64,000 nucleotides of DNA from NCBI GenBank assembly GCA_020636095.1, contig JACJYN010000009.1:62001-126000 (forward strand), in the 5' to 3' direction. The notes below the pieces were generated by a model, which was given only the letters and a program-made list of their open reading frames with translations, made no database searches and was not told where the DNA came from. How positions within the stretch are numbered: the stretch's first letter is position 1; the number at the start of each line of letters is the position of its first letter. Below, one piece after another: positions 58,796-64,000 of this stretch. This DNA comes from Lewinellaceae bacterium. GTDB lineage: Bacteria > Bacteroidota > Bacteroidia > Chitinophagales > Saprospiraceae. The position numbers were made by a program, and so were the translations under genes.

Positions 58796-59053
58796 ATGGA
58801 AATCTCAGTAGTCAGGATTGGGAATTCGAAAGGAATAAGGTTGGCCAAGACAATTTTGGAGAAATATGGGATTCAAGATAAGGTTGAACTGATCCTCAAG
58901 GAGGGTTATTTGATCCTCAGGCCAGTTAGTAAACCGAGAGAAGGATGGGAGGCTTCATTCAAAATGATGCATGAGCAAGGAGACGATGAACTGTTAATTG
59001 ATGACGTTTTCGAAGATGAAATTGAAGGCCTTCAAGAAGAGGGAAATCATTAA
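58796..59053 (+). CDS. mazE: AbrB/MazE-type antitoxin
   Basis: An 85-residue protein: N-terminal SpoVT/AbrB swapped-hairpin fold (EISVVRIGNSKGIRLAKTIL ... LILKEGYLILRPV) that binds DNA, and an acidic C-terminal tail (DDELLIDDVFEDEIEG) that would wrap the toxin. It is followed 37 bp later by the MazF-like gene. AT-rich codons set it apart from the host genes to its left. Confidence 0.88.
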   Translation: MEISVVRIGNSKGIRLAKTILEKYGIQDKVELILKEGYLILRPVSKPREGWEASFKMMHEQGDDELLIDDVFEDEIEGLQEEGNH

Positions 59054-59090
59054 TAAAATGGGGGCGAACAAACTTTGAAAAACCAACTGG

Positions 59091-59417
59091 ATGGAAAAAG
59101 TAAAACAGTACCAAATCGTGATCGTCAATTTAGATCCCACAATTGGTAGTGAAATAAAGAAGGCCAGGCCATGTGTCGTAATCTCACCTGATGAAATGAA
59201 TAAACACCTGAACACAATAATAATTGCTCCAGTAACATCAAAATCAAAAAGCTATCCGACAAGAGTAGAAATTGAAGTAAGAGGAAATCAGAATTGGATC
59301 GTGATAGATCAAATCAGGACTATTGATAAGCGGCGAATAGTAAAAACAGGTGGTAACCTTAACCAAGATGAGATTAAATGGGTAAAAGAGGTAATAAAGG
59401 AGACATTGGTAGATTAA
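59091..59417 (+). CDS. mazF: MazF/PemK-type endoribonuclease toxin
   Basis: A 108-residue protein with the MazF pattern: YQIVIVNLDPTIGSEIKKARPCVVIS, IIIAPVTSKSKSYPTRVEI and WIVIDQIRTIDKRRI (catalytic Arg/Thr region). It should cleave mRNA at short sequence sites and be neutralised by the upstream MazE. Confidence 0.9.
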   Translation: MEKVKQYQIVIVNLDPTIGSEIKKARPCVVISPDEMNKHLNTIIIAPVTSKSKSYPTRVEIEVRGNQNWIVIDQIRTIDKRRIVKTGGNLNQDEIKWVKEVIKETLVD

Positions 59418-59532
59418 AAAAAGCCGGGCCTATCACCCAACAATGTGCAAACAGTCGGGCTGTGCGCTCGCCCGCCGTATGCACGAACCGTTTGGCCGTA
59501 AAGTAAACCAACATATCCGAAACAATCAAAAA

Positions 59533-60000
59533 ATGACTCAAACTGAACTCATTATTTTAAATTTAAAAGAAATAAGGAGAAGAAGTATTAAACTATGGAA
59601 AGGACTGCCGGAAAGCCATTACGATTGGAAACCCGATGAAAATGCAATGACAGCCATACAAATGATTCGACACGTATTGGAAGCTGATTATGGCTGGAAT
59701 ATCATTATCAATCAAGGTAATATGACAAATTACAAAACACCTTGGGAAAACAGGCCATTCACGAACGTAACAGATGAACTTGAATTTGCTGAACCATATC
59801 GTAAACAATTCTTGACAAGTGTTCGGCAGTTTTCAGAAGAGGAACTAAACGAAACTAAAATCATTCATCCCGGAAATGGGGAAAAGAAAACTCTAAGTAA
59901 ATATTTATTGCGAATTGGATATCACGAATCCGTTCACGCTGGACAATTTTTATCATATTTGAGAGCAATGAAAGTCAACCGGCCAGAAATATGGGACTGA
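59533..60000 (+). CDS. DinB family protein
   Basis: 155 residues from MTQTELIILNLKEIRRRSIK (59533). The frame is open further upstream through a GC-rich structured spacer that is not protein-like. Four-helix DinB/YfiT fold with a metal-binding pattern: IRHVLEADYGWN and YHESVHAGQFLSYLRAM. It is often a thiol-dependent transferase; substrate unknown. It is AT-rich and flanked on both sides by GC-rich palindromic spacers. Confidence 0.8.
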   Translation: MTQTELIILNLKEIRRRSIKLWKGLPESHYDWKPDENAMTAIQMIRHVLEADYGWNIIINQGNMTNYKTPWENRPFTNVTDELEFAEPYRKQFLTSVRQFSEEELNETKIIHPGNGEKKTLSKYLLRIGYHESVHAGQFLSYLRAMKVNRPEIWD

Positions 60001-60012
60001 AAATAAAAACAC

Positions 60013-60300
60013 TGCAACGACACATGCTACAACGATCATAGCGGCTCCGGACGGGCATCGCTGGCAACGGCTTTGTCCGAAGCTTCGGAGACACGGCACC
60101 CCGTTAAAGGCAAACTCGCGAGAGGAAGCCATGGTAATTATTGATTTGGCAGTAAACACAAAGCATGGTAAAAAAGACAAATAATATTGAGTTCATTTTC
60201 CTACAACGATGAAGCCTCAAAGTGGGACAGTAGCGCCTTGCGATGGCGCTGTGTCGAGCAGCCTGTCCCGCCTGCGTGCTGAAGCCGTGACACCAATGCA
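60013..60300. repeat. GC-rich structured spacer
   Basis: Contains the palindrome TCCGAAGCTTCGGA (about 60077-60090) and a nested structure GGGACAG ... AGCGCC/GGCGCT ... CTGTCCC (about 60224-60272). Its base composition contrasts with the AT-rich genes on both sides. No gene is supported. Similar spacers occur at 59420-59525 and 62096-62220. Confidence 0.5.
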
Positions 60301-60332
60301 AAACCACCATTTGCATTTTTTTTGCCATTTAA

Positions 60333-60363
60333 TTGTACCGAACGGTCTGTTTGTTTATATTTG
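60333..60363 (+). promoter_or_regulatory. tetR promoter with internal operator
   Basis: TTG (60333-60335), 20 nt, then TATATTTG (60356-60363), a perfect TAnnTTTG. The palindrome ACCG-AA-CGGT (60337-60346), typical of TetR-family operators, lies between the two boxes, so binding would block RNA polymerase. The predicted start of transcription nearly coincides with the GTG at 60368. Confidence 0.6.
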
Positions 60364-60367
60364 CCTC

Positions 60368-60952
60368 GTGAACAAGAAACATGACCATAACGAAGTACTC
60401 AGATCCGGGCTAAAACTTATTTGTTCCAAAGGCTATAACAGCCTGGGGGTGGATGAAATGTGTAAATCAACCGGGATGACAAAAGGCGCCTTCTACAATG
60501 CATTTCAAAGCAAAGAAAACTTTTTGTTAAAAGCCCTGAGTGTGTATGGGGAATTAACGGTCAAAAGGCTAAAGACACAGCTTTCTGGAGAAAATGGAAA
60601 ACCGAAAGCGATTGACCGAATAATAGGCCTATACGACTTTATGTTTGATGCCCAGCTCAACAACAATTTTATGGGTTGTTTGGTCAATAACATGATGTCA
60701 GAATTAGGTTCCACAAATGAAGCCGTTGGAAGAGCAGCTTTATTAGAGTTTAACAGTTTCGTTGAAGCCATTGAGCCCACTGTAAAAGAAGCTCAGGCTG
60801 ATGGAGACCTAACCCTTTCTATTGATGCTAAGACACTCACAGAATTACTTCATTCCACTTTTTATGGCTCCTTAACGATAGCAAAAAGTACTCAGGACCA
60901 CCAGCAAGGTAAACTAATCATGCAAACGCTAATTAATACATTAAGAAAATGA
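60368..60952 (+). CDS. TetR/AcrR family transcriptional regulator
   Basis: 194 residues from a GTG start (MNKKHDHNEVLRSGLKLICS). The frame is open further upstream but not protein-like. TetR helix-turn-helix: GYNSLGVDEMCKSTGMTKGAFYNAFQSKENFLLKAL. The C-terminal ligand domain resembles TetR_C of the AefR/YbiH type. It overlaps the SDR gene by 4 bp (ATGA), so it probably represses its own operon, with an unknown inducer. Confidence 0.88.
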   Translation: MNKKHDHNEVLRSGLKLICSKGYNSLGVDEMCKSTGMTKGAFYNAFQSKENFLLKALSVYGELTVKRLKTQLSGENGKPKAIDRIIGLYDFMFDAQLNNNFMGCLVNNMMSELGSTNEAVGRAALLEFNSFVEAIEPTVKEAQADGDLTLSIDAKTLTELLHSTFYGSLTIAKSTQDHQQGKLIMQTLINTLRK

Positions 60953-61752
60953 AATCATTTAAAGAAAAGTATGGCCCTTGGGCTTTAGTTACTGGTGCAA
61001 CATCAGGCATAGGAGAAGCAATCTCCAATGAAATAGCTTCAAGAGGAGTCAACATTGTTCTGGTCGCTCGCAAAACAGATGAATTGGAATTAAAAGCAGC
61101 TGCATTAAAAACTAAGTATCAAATAGATACCCAAATAGTTTCAGCTGATCTTTCAACCGAAGAAGGGATTGATAAAGTTAAAACATCAACAAAAGAACTC
61201 CCAATCGGGCTTTTAACTGTAGCCGCAGGGCTTGAAGTGAATGGTGCTTTCGAAAAAAATGACATTCAGAAAGAGCTCAAAGTTGTTCAAATCAACATCA
61301 ATGCAACGCTTCAACTGACGCATCATTTTGCTGAAAAAATGGTAAGTGTTGGGAAAGGAGGAATCATATTGGTTGCTAGCTTATCAGGACACATGCCTAA
61401 TCCTTACTTTGCCAATTATGCGGGCACAAAAGCCTATGTATTAAATTTTGGCGCATCCCTTTATGGAGAACTAAAACCAAAAGGAGTAGATGTAACCGTT
61501 TTATCACCTGGTTTAACGAATACGCCAATGACAAAAGACAACGGTGTTGATTGGTCAAAAACACCTATGCAGGCAATGTCTCCTGAGAAGGTGGCGCAAA
61601 CAGCTGTAAATGCTCTTGGTATAAAGCTAATCGCAATTCCTGGAACCAAGAATAAAATAATGGCGGCTATGGCAAAGCACAGTCCATTGAAAATGCAAGC
61701 GGAAATGAATGAAAAAATGATGAAAAAAGCAATTTCACCTAATAAGATATAA
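60949..61752 (+). CDS. Short-chain dehydrogenase/reductase
   Basis: 267 residues. SDR motifs: TGATSGIGEAISNEIASRG, VAAGLEVNGAF in place of NNAG, and the YxxxK in FANYAGTKAYVLNFG. It resembles the YqjQ/DltE-like SDR subgroup. Physiological substrate unknown; co-transcription with a TetR regulator suggests it acts on, or responds to, a small lipophilic compound. Confidence 0.87.
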   Translation: MKSFKEKYGPWALVTGATSGIGEAISNEIASRGVNIVLVARKTDELELKAAALKTKYQIDTQIVSADLSTEEGIDKVKTSTKELPIGLLTVAAGLEVNGAFEKNDIQKELKVVQININATLQLTHHFAEKMVSVGKGGIILVASLSGHMPNPYFANYAGTKAYVLNFGASLYGELKPKGVDVTVLSPGLTNTPMTKDNGVDWSKTPMQAMSPEKVAQTAVNALGIKLIAIPGTKNKIMAAMAKHSPLKMQAEMNEKMMKKAISPNKI

Positions 61753-61786
61753 TGCTAATGCTGAATCCACTGAAAAATTCTATAAA

Positions 61787-62095
61787 ATGAACGGAAATAA
61801 AACATTTTTAATCGTGAATGCCGTACCGAACATGGACGATATGGCAAGTTTTCAATCCTATTTATCTCAAATTGTAGGTATTTTTAAGCAATACGGAGGT
61901 TCTAATTTTCAACGTTTTAAAACGGTGGAGCAAATCATGGGGCAAGGCGGCATTAAAGCCAGCGCCATTGTTGAGTTCCCTAATACAGATGCCATTCATC
62001 AAATGTACGCCAGTGAGGAATTTAATGCATTAAATGATCTCAGAAAAAAAGCATATAAACAAGAAGTAGATTTAATGATTTGTGAAGCATTATAA
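61787..62095 (+). CDS. DUF1330-like small dimeric barrel protein
   Basis: 102 residues with the ferredoxin-like alpha/beta barrel pattern of DUF1330: TFLIVNAVPNMDDMASFQSYLSQ, FKQYGGSNFQRFKTVEQIMG and IVEFPNTDAIHQMYASEEF. It is the third gene after tetR and the SDR (35-bp spacing), probably the same operon. Function unknown. Confidence 0.8.
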   Translation: MNGNKTFLIVNAVPNMDDMASFQSYLSQIVGIFKQYGGSNFQRFKTVEQIMGQGGIKASAIVEFPNTDAIHQMYASEEFNALNDLRKKAYKQEVDLMICEAL

Positions 62096-62230
62096 AGCGA
62101 AACACTGGGTACAACAATAAGGCGCCAAAGCAAAGCGGGGCAAAGCCACGGCCGTGGCGACGGAACGTCAAGTCCGGTCTCGGGCGCCAATTTTCCATTG
62201 GCGCGCGAGTTGCCCAAAATTTAAATGTGT
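62096..62230. repeat. GC-rich structured spacer
   Basis: Holds the palindrome CCACGGCCGTGG and the hairpin GGCGCCAAT-TTTCC-ATTGGCGC. It ends the AT-rich block. The remaining spacer to 62452 shows repeat words but no gene I can support. Confidence 0.5.
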
Positions 62231-62452
62231 CCACCCACTTAAGTGCAGAGAAAATAAATCAAGGATGTAAAAGTGCCTGGACAAAATAACAAGGCCCGGA
62301 ACCTGGCCTGCCGTCCAGCTATTCAGTCCCTGTCTTCTCCCGCCAAAGTAGCTTCGGCCCACGGCCTCCGTCCGTCGTAGGCCGGACTACGGTCCGCCGG
62401 AGACGGAGTCGGGTGAAATTTATTCACTAATTTTGTCCATATACTTAGACAA

Positions 62453-64000
62453 ATGCACCGATACACCGATACACCAATACACCTCCTCCGCCTGGCCTCC
62501 CTCCTGGCCCTGTTCAGCCTCTTCCTCAACCTGGGCGTACAGCCCGTTTACCTGGAGGAGCCCCGTCGGGCCACCATCGCCATGGAGATGGAGGAGAACG
62601 GCAATTTTATCGTGCCGACCCAGTTTGGCGAGTTTTATTATAAAAAGCCCCCGGTATTCAACTGGGTGGTGTGGGCCAGCGCGAAAGTGATGGGGGGGTA
62701 TACCTCCTGGGCGCTGCGCCTGCCGACGGTGTTGTCGGCCATCTTTACTTCCTTGTTGCTCTTCGGACTGGGGCGGCGCTACGTCAACCCGGAATTTGGC
62801 TGGCTGTCCGCCCTGCTGTTCCCCATCAGCGGGGGGCTGTATTTCTACTTTTCCCTGTTGGGCGAGATCGACCTGTTTTACACCTTTGTCACCTTCGCCG
62901 GTTTTGCCGCCCTGTTTCACTTTCAGCAGCAGGGGCGGTATGGGCTGATGTTTATCATAACTTACGTTCTGGCGGCAGTGGGCACGCTGACCAAAGGGCT
63001 GCCTTCGGTGCTTTTCCTGGGCTTGTCCATGCTGGCCTGGTTGTGGTATGAAGGGGAGTTGAAACGCCTGCTATCTCTGGCCCACCTGGCAGGTATACTG
63101 GCCTTCAGCGCTCTGGTGGGCGGCTACCTTCTGGCTTACCATCAGTACAACGATATTGGCAACTACCTGCGGATGATGGTGGCGGAGTCCAGCGAGCGGA
63201 CGGTAGCGGAAAACGGACTGCTTAAGCTGGTGGAGCACCTTTTTATGTTCCCCCTGGATACGATAAAAGACCTGCTGCCTGGCGGCCTGCTGTTGCTCTT
63301 CGCCATCCGGCCGGGCCTGCGCAGCCTGCTCCTGCGCAATAAGCTGCTCACCTTCGCTGCTTTGATGTTCCTGGTGAATGTCCTGCCGTATTGGATATCG
63401 CCCGGCGCCCGGCAGCGGTACATTTACATGCTGTACCCTTTTCTGCTGATGATCGGCTTATACGCCTGGCAGCACCGGGAAGAAGTGAAAGCCTGGCGCT
63501 TCCGGGCCTTCCGCATTCTGAGTGGTGTGCTGATCGGCGCTCTGGCGCTGGGGTGCCTGGCTATTCCCTTCATTCCCGGGTTGGACTTTCTGAACTACCG
63601 CTGGCCGCTGGCTATCGGCGGCTTTCTTGCCGGCTCCGCTATATTCTATTGCTACCTCCGCCAGCCAAAGTGGACGCTCATACTGCTGATACTGGCCACC
63701 GCCGTCGGCCGCCTGCTGTTCGACCTGACCGTTCTGCCCCAACGAGCCCACGTGAGCGATGCCCAGATGGACATCGAAATTGCGCAGGCCGTGGATGAGA
63801 TCGCCGGAGACACTCCACTGTATTTATATCAGGATGCCCGCATTTCCTTCTCTGCCATTTTCTACCTCAACCAGATTCGCGGCAGGACGCTGCGCCGCAA
63901 TTACGAACTGGAAAAGGGAGCTTTTTATATAGCTCTACCCGAACAGTTCCCCGAAGAGGAGGTCTTGTATGAAATCCCCTACAATGACGAGGTGTACGGC
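62453..64000 (+). CDS. GT39-type membrane glycosyltransferase (3' end outside window)
   Basis: Open from the ATG at 62453 to the edge (516 codons). The N-terminus MHRYTDTPIHLLRLASLLAL is partly encoded by CACCGATAC tandem units. Then comes the GT39/ArnT-like signature EEPRRATIAMEMEENGNFIV plus FGEFYYKKPPVFNWVVW (luminal acidic loop), followed by about ten membrane helices and an extracytoplasmic C-terminal part (DAQMDIEIAQAVDEIAGDTP). It should transfer a sugar from a polyprenyl-phosphate donor to an envelope acceptor; the acceptor is unknown. Confidence 0.82.
   Translation, partial: MHRYTDTPIHLLRLASLLALFSLFLNLGVQPVYLEEPRRATIAMEMEENGNFIVPTQFGEFYYKKPPVFNWVVWASAKVMGGYTSWALRLPTVLSAIFTSLLLFGLGRRYVNPEFGWLSALLFPISGGLYFYFSLLGEIDLFYTFVTFAGFAALFHFQQQGRYGLMFIITYVLAAVGTLTKGLPSVLFLGLSMLAWLWYEGELKRLLSLAHLAGILAFSALVGGYLLAYHQYNDIGNYLRMMVAESSERTVAENGLLKLVEHLFMFPLDTIKDLLPGGLLLLFAIRPGLRSLLLRNKLLTFAALMFLVNVLPYWISPGARQRYIYMLYPFLLMIGLYAWQHREEVKAWRFRAFRILSGVLIGALALGCLAIPFIPGLDFLNYRWPLAIGGFLAGSAIFYCYLRQPKWTLILLILATAVGRLLFDLTVLPQRAHVSDAQMDIEIAQAVDEIAGDTPLYLYQDARISFSAIFYLNQIRGRTLRRNYELEKGAFYIALPEQFPEEEVLYEIPYNDEVYG

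Noticed and set aside
59420..62230. Integron attC sites
   Set aside because: Boxes such as ACCCAAC ... GTTTGGC come close, but GTTRRRY is not satisfied and the pairings are not convincing; kept only as a low-weight idea.
4808..62452. tRNA or rRNA genes in the spacers
   Set aside because: I read the spacers for cloverleaf landmarks (GGTTCGA-type T-loops, acceptor pairs) and saw none.

Overview
The window looks like a chromosomal piece of a Bacteroidota bacterium, most likely of the Saprospiraceae/Lewinella type. The signs are a T9SS-sorted giant SprB-repeat protein, two TonB-dependent receptors, S46 peptidase, DUF2911, DUF6495 and Uma2 proteins, TAnnTTTG-type promoter cores, a Chlamydia/spirochaete-style V-ATPase operon, and very abundant palindromic intergenic repeats. 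No rRNA, tRNA or CRISPR array was seen. Genus-level placement is an inference.

Layout. 1-4.8 kb: polyhydroxybutyrate genes (PhaE-like synthase subunit running off the left edge, phasin, thiolase, divergent acetoacetyl-CoA reductase). 5-10.9 kb: a helical-repeat protein, a small protein, a TonB-family receptor and a two-domain universal stress protein. 10.9-18.4 kb: V-ATPase operon E-DUF2764-A-B-D-I-K, with sodium-type ligands in subunit K. 18.6-20.1 kb: second universal stress protein and a membrane-anchored protein. 20.4-27.3 kb: cbb3 oxidase operon ccoS-ccoNO(fused)-ccoQ-ccoP-ccoG-ccoH-SafE, behind an FNR-like box. 27.5-30.7 kb: metallophosphoesterase lipoprotein, a decayed IS701-type element interrupted by a 152-bp MITE, and a UPF0175/DUF3368 toxin-antitoxin pair. 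30.8-35.5 kb: UbiX, FKBP isomerase, TrmD, a lipoprotein, DUF2911 and Uma2. 35.5-40.5 kb: a frameshifted choice-of-anchor B pseudogene behind a TonB receptor, and DUF6495. 40.7-44.9 kb: TerC, S46 peptidase and cysH.

44.9-51.9 kb: the cysH leader, the 1614-residue SprB-repeat protein, and 1.4 kb of regulatory/repeat DNA with a 53-codon ORF. 51.8-58.5 kb: DoxX, ApbE, exonuclease, then two MbnP-like lipoproteins and two MbnH-like di-haem peroxidases, all on the minus strand and ending at a strong terminator. 58.6-62.2 kb: an AT-rich, apparently acquired block (MazEF, DinB, TetR-SDR-DUF1330) with GC-rich structured spacers. 62.5 kb to the edge: a GT39-type glycosyltransferase.

The two observations I rate highest are: (i) the 5' leader of cysH, which holds a 29-codon ORF with two Cys-Cys pairs, then a long hairpin, then an intrinsic terminator just before the cysH start, i.e. 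the architecture of a cysteine-responsive attenuator; and (ii) a dispersed family of about 160-bp palindromic elements with a conserved core but divergent self-complementary arms, seen in at least four full copies and one deletion relic.
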